Shown: positions 14,909 through 24,042, numbered from the stretch's first letter. The stretch: DNA of 49,759 nucleotides from an uncultured Lachnospiraceae bacterium (GCA_947178145.1 CAMWXE010000038.1:1-49759), one strand, 5' to 3'. Notes: generated from the letters alone by a model not told the origin. Program-made: numbers and translations.

Positions 14909-15676
14909 TTAATAATCATGTATCTCGACCGCTGTATAGGTATGACTATAATGGTAGCCTAATTTTTGAGCCAGTGCAACAGAGCCTTTATTATGCGCGT
15001 CCCAACTTGGATATAAATTCTGTTTTAAGCACTCTAATATTAGTTTTGCCCCACATATATATGCGAACCCTTTGCGCCTGTATTCTTCTCTTGTATCAAT
15101 TTCTATTTCGATGCCCTCTTTGTATCTGGAATAAGAGGAAGCGCCCGATATAATAATATTTTCTTTGCAGATTACGGTGCCGATTCCGAATTTAGCGTAA
15201 TGTTCATAATTCGGAAACTGTGATACGAGATCGGCACTCCACCCTTCTGCTTTGCACATATGATAAAGCCGTTCATCAATCATGTTTAGGGTGTATTGTT
15301 TCGGTAGGGAAGCGACTGCCTTTTCCAACTTCTTTGTATCGAAAATGTGAGGTTCTTTCTTTATTGCATATCGAGAAATGACAGTTGCTTTTTCTCCATA
15401 AAAATCTATGATTGCGCTTTTCCAGCATTCGTTTTGTGGTATCATAATCATAAAGTTTTGAGTACACCAGTCTGGCTTATAGGATACGAATTCTGTATTG
15501 GGTTTTCCGGCAAAAAAGGTAAAGTCTCCGATAATGGCCATTGCTGCTGTTGGGGTGTTCAAATTATCTGCATATATTTTTCCCATGATTCCCTGCAGGC
15601 AGGACCAGATAAGCGTCTCGTCCCATTTGTCAAATAGTGATGATACATTGTTCGTATCTGTAATTTCGTATATCAT
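14909..15676 (-). CDS. GNAT acetyltransferase (PF12746-like)
   Basis: A 255-residue protein of the two-domain GNAT type: an N-terminal domain with FFAGKPNTEF, and a C-terminal GNAT core with IEIDTREEYRRKGFA (acetyl-CoA loop) and SVALAQKLGYHYSHTYTAVE. Function is acetyl transfer to an unknown acceptor. AGGAGGAGG lies 3 nt upstream of the ATG at 15676; this site overlaps the solo end of a family A repeat (15684-15699), so a mobile-element remnant may supply the ribosome site. Confidence 0.82.
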   Translation of the reverse strand: MIYEITDTNNVSSLFDKWDETLIWSCLQGIMGKIYADNLNTPTAAMAIIGDFTFFAGKPNTEFVSYKPDWCTQNFMIMIPQNECWKSAIIDFYGEKATVISRYAIKKEPHIFDTKKLEKAVASLPKQYTLNMIDERLYHMCKAEGWSADLVSQFPNYEHYAKFGIGTVICKENIIISGASSYSRYKEGIEIEIDTREEYRRKGFAYICGAKLILECLKQNLYPSWDAHNKGSVALAQKLGYHYSHTYTAVEIHDY

Positions 15677-15683
15677 TTGCCTC

Positions 15684-15699
15684 CTCCTACAGTTCCTTA
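15684..15699. repeat. Solo end of family A repeat at a start codon
   Basis: CCTACAGTTCCTTA matches the right end of copies at 1012 and 11679; the rest is absent. On the minus strand it reads TAAGGAACTGTAGG, immediately before GAGGCAAATG of the GNAT gene. Confidence 0.6.
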
Positions 15700-15930
15700 C
15701 TTCATAATTTAGTTTACCGCAAAAAGACTACGTTGACAATTCTCGTTTCGTAGATTTTTTTATGAACTTCAAGAAATACTATTTTTCTACAGTTTCATAC
15801 CGTACATGAGCATTGTCAATTGCAACCAAATTGCTTATAATCAGGAGAGAGGCAAAATCAGAAAGGAGAATAAGATTTTATTATGCTAATACGGAACTAT
15901 ATCTTACAACACATAAATAGGACAAACATT

Positions 15931-15997
15931 TTTACCAGCATTTTTATCATGATAAAAATCTAAGAAAAATTATAATAGGAAGTCCCACAGCCAGGGT
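15931..15997 (+). pseudogene. Internal fragment duplicate of SMUG2 gene
   Basis: TTTTTACCAGCATTTTTATC and the following bases to GGAAGTCCC..CAGCCAGG repeat 16187-16255 of the gene just downstream, with roughly nine-tenths identity. It cannot be translated as a gene. This gene-free stretch (15700-16040) contains nothing else I can identify. Confidence 0.75.
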
Positions 15998-16040
15998 TTT
16001 TTTGGTAATAAATCAGTTGTTTAAAAGAAGAAGGAGACTT

Positions 16041-16757
16041 ATGACGAATCAAAATTTTTTCTCAGAGAATGTAAAAGATTGGCATAAATATTTATCTAAG
16101 ATTAATTTGACTGTTCCGTCTGGATACCAAATCATTAATCCATTTGAAGGAACAGAGCAACAAAAAATAAGGGTTAGTGCAGATCTTTTTTACCAGCATT
16201 TTTATCATGATAGAAAGCTAAGAAAAATTGTAATAGGAAGTTCCCCGGCCAGGAGGGGTTCAGCGCTTACAGGTATTCCTTTTGAAGATTCTGATAGGAT
16301 AGCAAAAATTACAGGAATGAAAACAGAGAATTATCATATTCAAAAAGGTTCAAGTAATTTTTTGAAACGTGTGATGGAAGAGTTTGGTGGTATAAAAAAA
16401 TTTTATTCTACATTTTATATGACATTTGTATGTCCCGTTGGAATTGAGAAGAGAAGTGATAAGGGACGGCTAACGAATGTTAATTATTATGAAAATAGAG
16501 AATTATTATTGAGTTTGCAAACAACAATAATAGAATCTTTGAAAATGCAACTAGATTTTGGAATTGATAATTCAACATGTTATTGTATTGGAAGTGGAGA
16601 AAATTATAAATATTTAACTCGTTTAAATTCAGAGTTTCGTTTTTTTGAAAGGATTATTCCTTTGGAGCATCCGCGTTTTATAATGCAGTATAGTTCAAAC
16701 GAAACTGAGTTTTATTTAAAAAAATACCTTGATGCATTAATGGAGACAAAAATATAA
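16041..16757 (+). CDS. SMUG2-type uracil-DNA glycosylase family protein
   Basis: A 238-residue protein of the SMUG2 DNA glycosylase family, which excises uracil or related bases from DNA. Family-like landmarks are NPF near residue 45, the glycine-rich active-site loop GSSPARRGSALTGIPF (about 65-80; relatives have GxNPGRFGAG), FVCPVGI and the C-terminal PLEHPRFIMQY with the catalytic-domain His. ATG 16041 follows GAAGGAGACTT; an upstream TTG frame is not needed. AT-rich and unlike its neighbours, which hints at transfer. It is 22 bp upstream of the DUF2200 gene and may be co-transcribed with it. Confidence 0.75.
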   Translation: MTNQNFFSENVKDWHKYLSKINLTVPSGYQIINPFEGTEQQKIRVSADLFYQHFYHDRKLRKIVIGSSPARRGSALTGIPFEDSDRIAKITGMKTENYHIQKGSSNFLKRVMEEFGGIKKFYSTFYMTFVCPVGIEKRSDKGRLTNVNYYENRELLLSLQTTIIESLKMQLDFGIDNSTCYCIGSGENYKYLTRLNSEFRFFERIIPLEHPRFIMQYSSNETEFYLKKYLDALMETKI

Positions 16758-16779
16758 GATAAAAAAGGAGTATAAGCAT

Positions 16780-17129
16780 ATGAACTCTGAAAAGGTATAC
16801 GCAATGCGCTTTGACAAGATTTATCCGCTGCTTGTGTCCAAGGCGGAGAAAAAGGGGCGGACAAAGAAGGAAGTGGACGAGATCATCTGCTGGCTGACGG
16901 GCTATCGCGCAGAGGAGATCGAGGCAGCCGTACAAAATTCAGTGGCCTATGGTGTTTTTTTCAGAATGCGCCGAATCCTAATCCGAACAGAAAACTTATC
17001 AAAGGAACGATATGCGGCGTGCGCGTGGAGGATATCGCCGAGCCGTTGATGCAGGAAATCCGATATCTCGACAAGCTGGTTGACGAGCTGTCAAAGGGAA
17101 AAACGATGCAAAAGATCTTGCGGGAATAA
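16780..17129 (+). pseudogene. DUF2200 gene with single-base frameshift
   Basis: The first 57 codons ([20 protein letters not shown]) are in one frame and the rest, [19 protein letters not shown] to [15 protein letters not shown], in another. The shift falls in a run of seven T (16955-16961); one added T restores a 116-residue protein of normal DUF2200 length (351 nt). DUF2200 proteins are small, helical and of unknown function. AAAAAAGGAG precedes the ATG. It may be a real pseudogene, a phase-variable gene or a sequencing error in a homopolymer. Confidence 0.85.
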
Positions 17130-17190
17130 GCACAGGTCAGAAGCTTTTGCTTTTTTCCTGATACCAAAGAAATCTGTCTGCAACCCAGAG

Positions 17191-17309
17191 GTTTTCTGTT
17201 GATTGACGTATGCATGATTCAATGTTAGACTGACATTAGAAATAGTGATGCGGGAGGTGTTTTCGTGGGAAGATTTTTGAATAAAGGAAATCAGGAATTC
17301 GCGGAATTT
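17191..17309 (+). repeat. Duplicated promoter and gene start of AAA-ATPase
   Basis: This is the intact copy of the stretch also found at 14623-14741. It carries the promoter, the ribosome site GGGAGGTG and the first codons of the AAA-ATPase gene. Confidence 0.85.
17203..17231 (+). promoter_or_regulatory. Promoter of AAA-ATPase/SWIM operon
   Basis: TTGACG (17203-17208), a 17-bp spacer, then TAGACT (17226-17231), about 33 bp before the GTG start. Both boxes and the spacing are kept in the duplicated fragment at 14635-14663 although the spacer differs. Confidence 0.65.
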
Positions 17310-18863
17310 TCCAGGACGAAGTACTTTATTGACAAGACGGAGCTGCTGGATGTACTGCTGGAAAAGGATGCAGACGAAAAATTTATCTGCTGCAGCAGGC
17401 CGCGCAGATTTGGAAAATCGGTAACCGCAGATATGCTGACTGCCTATTTCAGCAGGGGAGTGGATTCGGGAAGCTTGTTTGAACCGTTAAAATGTACGAA
17501 AAATGAATTGTTTTTCAATCATATGAATCAGTATGATACGATATTTGTGGATATTCAGGCGCAGTTTGTGGCAGCGGCTAATATCGGGACAGATCCGAAT
17601 CAATATATCCAGAAAAATGTTGTAAAGGAATTGCAGGAGGAGTATCCAGAACTCATATTTGATGCTCCGTCCCTGATGGCTGCGTTGTCGATCATAAACA
17701 ATGAGACTGGAAATCAGTTCGTTGTCATTTTTGATGAGTGGGATTATCCGATCAGAGAATTTGATAAAAACAGCAAAGAACAGGTGGATTATATTCAATT
17801 TTTGCGGGGATTGTTTAAGAGCAGTGACGCCAGGACTTATGTCCGTCTTGCATACCTCACAGGCATTCTGCCGATGGTTCGCACGAAGGGGCAGTCTGCG
17901 GTCAATCATTTCCATGAGTACACGATGATCCGGCCGAAAGACTTGGGAGATTTCATTGGATTTACGGAAGAGGAGGTTATATGGCTGTGTGAAAAATACC
18001 ATGTCGATTTTCAGAAGATGAAGGAGTGGTACAATGGCTACAATATCAATAACAGGGCAATCTACAATCCGTTGTCGGTAGTGCGCGCCATCGCGGAGGA
18101 CGATTTCGGGCAGTTCTGGACAGATACCGGAACTTACGAGGATATCGGGGAGCTGATCAACCGAAATTTCGACGGGCTCCGCGAGGCAGTGATTGAGATG
18201 CTGTCAGGGAACAGAGTCCATGTCAATGTGGCAGGCTGCAGGAACGATATGCATACATTTACGGATAAGGACCAGGTTATCACAACCCTGATTCATCTCG
18301 GCTATTTCGCATACGACAAGGCTTCGCAGGAGGCGTATGTGCCGAACAAGGAAATTCAGGATGTTTTTTATAAATATATGGAAAATCAGTCGGGGGACAA
18401 TCTGTCGAAGTTCATGAAACTCTCGGAAAGCATTGCAGAGGCGGTGCTCACTATGGACGAAAGGACGGCAGCCAGACTGATACAGGAGGTACACAGCGAT
18501 TTTATCTCCAGCATTGAATACAATGATGAAAATTCGCTGAGCTGTACCATCACAGTGGCGCTGCTTGCTTTTTTCCAGTATTATCACAGACCGGTAAGAG
18601 AATTTCCTTGTGGAAAAGGGTTTGCAGATATCGTCTATCTACCGCTTGCCAGACACCCGAACAGACCCGTCGTCGTCGTGGAGCTCAAATGGAACCAGAG
18701 CGCCCAGACAGCCATCACGCAGATCAAAGAGCGTGCTTATCCGGAGTCCCTGAAGGATTATTCCGGCGAGATCCTGCTGGTGGGCATCACCTATGACAAG
18801 AAGACGAAGGAGCACCAGTGTGTGATTGAAAGTTACCGGAAAGAGGAGGAAAGGAATCAATGA
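17265..18863 (+). CDS. AAA-ATPase-like protein with PD-(D/E)XK nuclease domain
   Basis: A 532-residue protein. The N-terminal PF09820-type ATPase has the Walker A-like RPRRFGKS (about residues 45-52) and Walker B VVIFDEWDYP (about 150-160); the C-terminal DUF1703/PDDEXK_9 domain has FADIVYL, then VVVELKWN (the E-x-K of the nuclease) and a following QI/K element. Such proteins are common in Clostridia and Bacteroidetes; their role is unproven, with mobile-element or defence roles suggested. GTG at 17265 follows GCGGGAGGTG. Its last four bases overlap the next gene (ATGA), implying co-translation. Confidence 0.85.
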   Translation: MGRFLNKGNQEFAEFSRTKYFIDKTELLDVLLEKDADEKFICCSRPRRFGKSVTADMLTAYFSRGVDSGSLFEPLKCTKNELFFNHMNQYDTIFVDIQAQFVAAANIGTDPNQYIQKNVVKELQEEYPELIFDAPSLMAALSIINNETGNQFVVIFDEWDYPIREFDKNSKEQVDYIQFLRGLFKSSDARTYVRLAYLTGILPMVRTKGQSAVNHFHEYTMIRPKDLGDFIGFTEEEVIWLCEKYHVDFQKMKEWYNGYNINNRAIYNPLSVVRAIAEDDFGQFWTDTGTYEDIGELINRNFDGLREAVIEMLSGNRVHVNVAGCRNDMHTFTDKDQVITTLIHLGYFAYDKASQEAYVPNKEIQDVFYKYMENQSGDNLSKFMKLSESIAEAVLTMDERTAARLIQEVHSDFISSIEYNDENSLSCTITVALLAFFQYYHRPVREFPCGKGFADIVYLPLARHPNRPVVVVELKWNQSAQTAITQIKERAYPESLKDYSGEILLVGITYDKKTKEHQCVIESYRKEEERNQ

Positions 18864-20554
18864 ATTGGAAAAATTTATTTGCACCACATATCCTGGACAG
18901 AGGATATGACTATTATTGTGAGGATGCAGTGAAAAACTTAGATGTTTCCGGTGAAATTATCCGGGCAGACGTGATTGGTACACAGGAATACAAGGTAGAG
19001 ATCTCTTTGAACCAGGGGAAAATTGTCGATATGGATTGCACGTGTCCCTATGCGGACGAGGGCAATTACTGTAAACATATGGCAGCAGTATTGTATGAAT
19101 GGTCTGCGTCCGGTGAAAGATTGGGGGACGATAACAGTGCAGAGCAGGATTTGTTTGCCACGGCGCGCACCGCAGAGGCGTATACCAAAAGAGCAGACGC
19201 CATACAAAAGCTTGTCGAAAGCGCGGAAATATCCGTTGTACAGAACTATCTTGCCTCTATACTGAAAGAAAATGAAAAACTGTTGGTCCGTTTTTACAGT
19301 ATGGTGAAAGGTAAGTCGGAAAAAGAGGATGTAGGGCGTTACACCAGACAGGTCGATGCCATAGCGGAACGCTATCTTGGAAGGGATCGTTTTATCAGTT
19401 ATCGTGAGGCAAACAGTTTTATCTCTGAATTAGGAAACATTCTATCTATAGATGGAAAGCGCATGATTGATAATGGGCAGTATATGTGTGCGTTTGAGCT
19501 GATGAATTACATTTTTGTATTGGTTGGCAATGTGGATATGGATGATTCTGATGGCGGAACCGGAATGCTGGCCGAAGAGATCTGTCAGCTCTGGATCGAG
19601 CTTCTTGCAGAGGTTGATGCAGATGAGAAAGAGGAAATGTTCCATTGGTTTACAACACATCTGGATGGCTCTGTTATTGACTATATGGAGGAATACATAG
19701 AGCGGATTATCATGGAGGAATTTGCGGAGAAGGAGTACCAGCAGCAGAAAATAAGCTTCGTGGAACAGATGATTGAAAAATCAGAGAAAAAGGATTCGGA
19801 ATGGAGCAGAAACTACTATGTTGGAAAATGGGCATTGTGCTATCTGGATTTGCTAGAAAAACAGCAATGCAGCAGGGCAGAAATAGAGGATTTTTGCAGG
19901 AAGCATTGGGAAAATTCCTCAGTGAGGAAATATTACATTGACAAATGTATGCAGGAACAGGAGTATGACGCAGCATTAAAGGCACTGGATGAGAGCATAT
20001 CATTTGATAAAGAACGCAGAAATCTGGTTGCAGAACACAGCGAGAAAAAGAAACAAATTTATCTTCTGCAGGGAGATAAAGAGGCTTATATCAGGCAGCT
20101 ATGGGAGATGATTCTCGACCATAAAGCGGGGGATGCAGCGATCTACAGGGAGCTGAGAGAACAGTACTCCGAGGAAGAGTGGCGCGTGCAAAGGGAGCAG
20201 ATCTATTCAAAGCTTCCCCGATATGCTCATGTCGAGGAGCTGTATAAGGAGGAAAAATTATACGACAGATTACTCGAGTGTGTATTGAAAAGTTCCGGAT
20301 TAAGTGCGTTACACCAATTCTGGCATGATTTGAAAGACATTTATCCGGAGCAGTTCCTGCAAAAGTACAAAGAGGAGGTAAATCGGCTGGCATCACAGGC
20401 CAAAGACCGCAGAAGATATCAGGAATTAGTGAAGCTGCTTCGCGGTATGCAGAAGATAAAAGGTGGAGCTAAGGCTGTGGAAGCAATCGTAGAAGAATGG
20501 AAAGTTCAGTACAGAAACAGACCGGCGTTGATAGATGAATTAGAAAAACTATGA
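18860..20554 (+). CDS. SWIM zinc-finger protein
   Basis: A 564-residue protein with a SWIM zinc motif near its start: C60-x-C62, then C71-x-H73 (CTCPYADEGNYCKH). The rest is mostly helical, with charged repeats such as EKKQIYLLQGDKEAYIRQLW, possibly TPR-like. SWIM domains bind DNA or proteins and often occur with SNF2 helicases, none of which is here. It starts 4 bp inside the AAA-ATPase/nuclease gene, so the two products are likely made in fixed proportion and may work together. Start ATG 18860 follows GAGGAAAGGAATC. Confidence 0.8.
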   Translation: MNWKNLFAPHILDRGYDYYCEDAVKNLDVSGEIIRADVIGTQEYKVEISLNQGKIVDMDCTCPYADEGNYCKHMAAVLYEWSASGERLGDDNSAEQDLFATARTAEAYTKRADAIQKLVESAEISVVQNYLASILKENEKLLVRFYSMVKGKSEKEDVGRYTRQVDAIAERYLGRDRFISYREANSFISELGNILSIDGKRMIDNGQYMCAFELMNYIFVLVGNVDMDDSDGGTGMLAEEICQLWIELLAEVDADEKEEMFHWFTTHLDGSVIDYMEEYIERIIMEEFAEKEYQQQKISFVEQMIEKSEKKDSEWSRNYYVGKWALCYLDLLEKQQCSRAEIEDFCRKHWENSSVRKYYIDKCMQEQEYDAALKALDESISFDKERRNLVAEHSEKKKQIYLLQGDKEAYIRQLWEMILDHKAGDAAIYRELREQYSEEEWRVQREQIYSKLPRYAHVEELYKEEKLYDRLLECVLKSSGLSALHQFWHDLKDIYPEQFLQKYKEEVNRLASQAKDRRRYQELVKLLRGMQKIKGGAKAVEAIVEEWKVQYRNRPALIDELEKL

Positions 20555-20577
20555 GCAGTATGAATTGCATACCTTGC

Positions 20578-20725
20578 CGATTTCGGTCAGTTCTGGACAG
20601 ATACCGGAACTTATGAGGATACCGGGGAGTTGGTTAACTGGAAGTTCGACTGCTGGTAGGCATCACCTGCGACAAAAGACGAAGGAGTATCAGCGTATGA
20701 TTGAGAGTTATCGGAAAGAGGACAA
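20578..20725 (+). pseudogene. Internally deleted 3' copy of AAA-ATPase/nuclease gene
   Basis: 20578-20648 matches 18101-18173 (GATTTCGGTCAGTTCTGGAC), and 20649-20725 matches 18774-18848 (CTGCTGG..GGCATCACCTGCGAC). The 600 bp between these blocks is missing. The copy lies just after the SWIM gene, in the same orientation as the full gene. The rest of this 335-bp gap has no recognisable gene except a ribosome site (AGGAG) for the MFS gene. Confidence 0.8.
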
Positions 20726-20889
20726 CTACAGTCCATCTTAAAACCTGTCATCAAAATCTGTGCAGTTAAATGCTGCTTTATCACACACAGAATATATGTT
20801 CTAAGTGGAGGAAGCGTAGTTTTGATGGAAAAAATCTGAATGGTATCGGAGACCGGGACTGTTCGGATTTTGTATGATAGGAGTTTAAG

Positions 20890-22101
20890 ATGAAAAAAAT
20901 GAATATGGACAGACTGGATATCTTGTCGTTTTTAAACGGCCTGGTTTTTTATGCGCCGGTCGCGCTGCTTGTGCGGACAGATGCGGGCGTGACGACAGCG
21001 CAGTTTTTTGTGCTGCAGGCTATTTTGTCGCTTACGGTGTTTATATTTGAAATTCCGACGGGAGTGATAACAGACAGATTCGGATACAAAAATGCAATGA
21101 TTCTGTCACAGGTTACACTGTTTCTGTCGAAAGTTCTCCTGTATGCTGCTTATATCCGGGGCAATTATGTGTTCTTTGTGATGGAGGCGGTCGTTGAGGG
21201 ATTTGCGGCATGTTTCCTGTCCGGAACACAGGAGGCGTATATATACAGTGTGTATCAGGACAACCGGTACGCCGTAAAGATGGCGCATGTGGCAAATTTC
21301 GGGACTGCTGGATTTATCGTCAGCACATTGCTCTACGTGGTATTTTATTATTTCGGGGGAATTCGCGCACTCATGATTGCGACAATCATAACTTGTGGGC
21401 TGGGAATTCCTTGTGTGACAGGAGTAGAGCGGGAACCAAAGACGAAGCACTCAGAAGCGGGGGCAAAAGGCAGCAGGCCAGTGAGGGACAGCCGCACTTC
21501 AACAGCCGGAGCGGCAGAAAAAGGGAGCAGAGCAGGCGTGATGGTGATTTTTACTGACGTCCGCATGATTCTGATGATCTTTCTGGCAGCAGGGTTTTCC
21601 CTTGGTTTTCTGCTGATAAATTTCTTTTACGTGGATAAGCTGATGGCATGCGGACTGCGCGAGGAGCTGATGTCCCTGATTATTATTGCTTATTCCGCTG
21701 TTCAGATGCTTGCCGAGAAGATACTTGACCGGATAGAAAGCGCTCACTACCGGGCTACAATGCTGGTTTTTATTATCTTTTCAGGGATTGTCATGATGAT
21801 GTTTGCCTTTGCACATACGACAGTGGTGGTTGTAGCGATTATGGTAATGCTGCCCCTGCTTCTGAGTGTTCCTGCGTTTATTCTGGACAGCATGGAAAAT
21901 GAATGCATTGATCAGTATGGGCAGGAAGATAAAAGGGCGTCAATTTTATCTGTTGCAAATATGGTTGGAAATTTCCTGGAGATTATATTTCTCTTTGCGT
22001 CGGCATATATTGTCAGAATTGGGATTTCATCCTGTTTTATTGGCGCGGGGATACTGCTGATTGTCTCTGGGGTTTGTGTTTTTGTAAGAAAACGTGCATA
22101 G
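20890..22101 (+). CDS. MFS transporter
   Basis: A 403-residue membrane protein with about 12 hydrophobic helices in two halves. The loop between helices 2 and 3 (PTGVITDRFGYKNAM) fits the MFS motif A (GxLaDrxGrr). A basic central loop (about residues 175-215) separates the halves. Substrate unknown; drug efflux-like relatives exist. TAGGAG is 6 nt before the ATG at 20890. A monocistronic gene, preceded by the AAA-gene remnant. Confidence 0.85.
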   Translation: MKKMNMDRLDILSFLNGLVFYAPVALLVRTDAGVTTAQFFVLQAILSLTVFIFEIPTGVITDRFGYKNAMILSQVTLFLSKVLLYAAYIRGNYVFFVMEAVVEGFAACFLSGTQEAYIYSVYQDNRYAVKMAHVANFGTAGFIVSTLLYVVFYYFGGIRALMIATIITCGLGIPCVTGVEREPKTKHSEAGAKGSRPVRDSRTSTAGAAEKGSRAGVMVIFTDVRMILMIFLAAGFSLGFLLINFFYVDKLMACGLREELMSLIIIAYSAVQMLAEKILDRIESAHYRATMLVFIIFSGIVMMMFAFAHTTVVVVAIMVMLPLLLSVPAFILDSMENECIDQYGQEDKRASILSVANMVGNFLEIIFLFASAYIVRIGISSCFIGAGILLIVSGVCVFVRKRA

Positions 22102-22314
22102 GTGCAGGCAGCGGTATGGAGGTGGAATTGATGAAAACCGTGTGGAAGTTCTTAAGCAGTTTCAGTTAAATTCCCGCAATTTTTGCTGCAAATCACTGCA
22201 AACAACAGACAATTTTGCATGAAGGACTACAAAATATATTGAAATAACAAAAAAATAGATATTTTCTACAATAAACCGCAACTGTAATTGTAAATTTTTG
22301 CTCAATTGGCATCG

Positions 22315-22349
22315 ATTACTGCTATATTCTAACAAAATATGGCAGTAAT
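22315..22349. repeat. Hairpin in MFS-AraC intergenic region
   Basis: ATTACTGC-TATATT (22315-22328) pairs with AATATG-GCAGTAAT (22336-22349) with one wobble. CAATTGG lies on both sides. It might be a terminator or operator; there is no clear U tract. Confidence 0.5.
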
Positions 22350-22383
22350 GTCAATTGGTTTGTCTCCGATTCAATCCCCTGCC

Positions 22384-22420
22384 AACAATTGGGGGTTACT
22401 GTTCACTTCGTTCCAGTAAC
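22384..22420. repeat. Partial family B remnant and small hairpin
   Basis: On the minus strand this reads GTGAACAGTAACCCC and then TTGTT, resembling the junction motif of family B units at 49511 and 49661. GTTACTG (22395-22401) and CAGTAAC (22414-22420) also pair around a 12-nt loop. The rest of the 453-bp gap (22102-22554) has no gene. Confidence 0.4.
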
Positions 22421-22554
22421 AGGCAAAAAGATCCGGACAGACGGAAGTCCGCGTTATGCCATGCTTTCCGTGATACAGCACTTTCTGTCAAGAAATCAGG
22501 TGAAAGATGCGTTATGCTGTCAGTGTAAACAAAAATAAACGGGAGGGAAAGAAT

Positions 22555-24042
22555 ATGTACGATGACAATCCGATATTCCGTTCGTTTGCGATGATTGAGG
22601 AAAAGATTCATGAAAAGCTGACAATTGAAAATCTTGCAGACAGCCTGCACATCTCCAAATATCACTACCAGCGTATCTTTCGCGAGGCGGCGGGAGACAG
22701 TGTCATGCGGTATGTCACCAGGCGCAGGCTGTCCAAGGCTGCAGAGGAGCTTGCGGAAAAGACAGATATGACCATTCTTGAAATCGCATTGCGGTACGGT
22801 TACGATTCCCATGAAGGATTCACCCGCAGCTTTCGCGCATATATGGGTGTAACCCCGACGGAATACAGGAAGTATCACAGCTTTGTGTCCCCCCCGGCCA
22901 CGCAAAAGGAGAGATGTGCTATGTTATATTCAAAAACCACAGATGAGATGCTTCGTGAACTGAACGCCTTGATTGTACAGGCAAAGGAAACTGCAGATCG
23001 TACCGGAAAAAGTAAAGCAACAGAATATGGGGCAGGATATGCCCAATATTGGGAGAACATCGTTGACAAGACAAACGCAATGGCAGAGAAACTGGGAGCC
23101 GCATTGGGACAAATCACTGCCATCGCGCAACAGCCAGATGAGATTTCTGCCCGGTTTATGATTATTAAGGCAATCGAGGATGCGGCGTTCTGGTCCCATA
23201 TCATAGCGTTTGAGACAGGACTGACCGTCTCGAGGGCACAGCCAGAACATCGGGCCGCAATGATGCCAGTATGTGAACAATATGACAAACTCGCCCAGAA
23301 TGCTGAAATGAAAGCTGGAAAAATCGCACACTTTTTCAATGAATTGTCGGAATTGATTTTTCAGGATATGCGAAAGAGTGCAGAGGAACAGATGGAGAAG
23401 ATTGTGGAGAAGGGCAGGGCAGCAGTGAAGGTCTTGACGGCAGATCCGGATGCTCCATATGGCTATATTGCAGACGAAATCACGGCAGTTACGGACGGGT
23501 TAGCCGCTATTCCGCTCGAGGAGATCACCGTTCAGGCGTTGGAGGATTCTGTCTTCCGTCTGGATATCATCTCTTTTGCCGCTGATGTGGACACACTGCG
23601 CATGCCCTCCCACAAAGAACTTTTTGATGGTATGTTGACACTGAAAGAACAGATCAGTGAGGCGATGGAATTTTTCCAAAATCTGTCGGGGGATCTGGCA
23701 CATACAGAATCTCAGACATGTTCCAGATCTGCATGTAAGAGATACAGAGACGTCGGTTATCAGGGAAATATTCTGATGTTTTATCTGAAAGGTGAAATAC
23801 AGAAGTTGGGCAGAGCGCATCTTAGCGAGGGGCAGCAGGCGGCGTTCGGTGAAATCTGCGGCAAGCTGAGTCAGGCAATCCAATTGGCATATCATGCCTC
23901 GGAGGATACCGATGCAGTTCAGATTCGGGAGAAGTTTCAGTCTGTGTATGATGATATTGTATTACAGGTAAAAGATCTTGGCGGGTGCGCGGAGCCGGTC
24001 GGGTATATCGCGAAGGAACTGAAACAACTCGCCACTCTATGA
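22555..24042 (+). CDS. AraC-family regulator with large C-terminal domain
   Basis: A 495-residue protein. Residues about 10-110 are a double HTH of the AraC/XylS type (LTIENLADSLHISKYHYQRI, and ALRYGYDSHEGFTRSFRAYM then TPTEYRKY). The remaining 380 residues, starting LYSKTTDEMLRELNALI, are mostly amphipathic helix and match no domain I recognise; they might be a sensor. The DNA-binding domain sits at the N-terminus, as in SoxS/Rob-like regulators, rather than at the C-terminus as is common. ATG 22555 follows GGGAGGGAAAGAAT. No divergent partner, so target unknown. Confidence 0.82.
   Translation: MYDDNPIFRSFAMIEEKIHEKLTIENLADSLHISKYHYQRIFREAAGDSVMRYVTRRRLSKAAEELAEKTDMTILEIALRYGYDSHEGFTRSFRAYMGVTPTEYRKYHSFVSPPATQKERCAMLYSKTTDEMLRELNALIVQAKETADRTGKSKATEYGAGYAQYWENIVDKTNAMAEKLGAALGQITAIAQQPDEISARFMIIKAIEDAAFWSHIIAFETGLTVSRAQPEHRAAMMPVCEQYDKLAQNAEMKAGKIAHFFNELSELIFQDMRKSAEEQMEKIVEKGRAAVKVLTADPDAPYGYIADEITAVTDGLAAIPLEEITVQALEDSVFRLDIISFAADVDTLRMPSHKELFDGMLTLKEQISEAMEFFQNLSGDLAHTESQTCSRSACKRYRDVGYQGNILMFYLKGEIQKLGRAHLSEGQQAAFGEICGKLSQAIQLAYHASEDTDAVQIREKFQSVYDDIVLQVKDLGGCAEPVGYIAKELKQLATL

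Noticed and set aside
14623..20725. Prophage or integrated plasmid
   Set aside because: No integrase, capsid, terminase or replication gene, and no attachment-site repeats; only scattered gene fragments.
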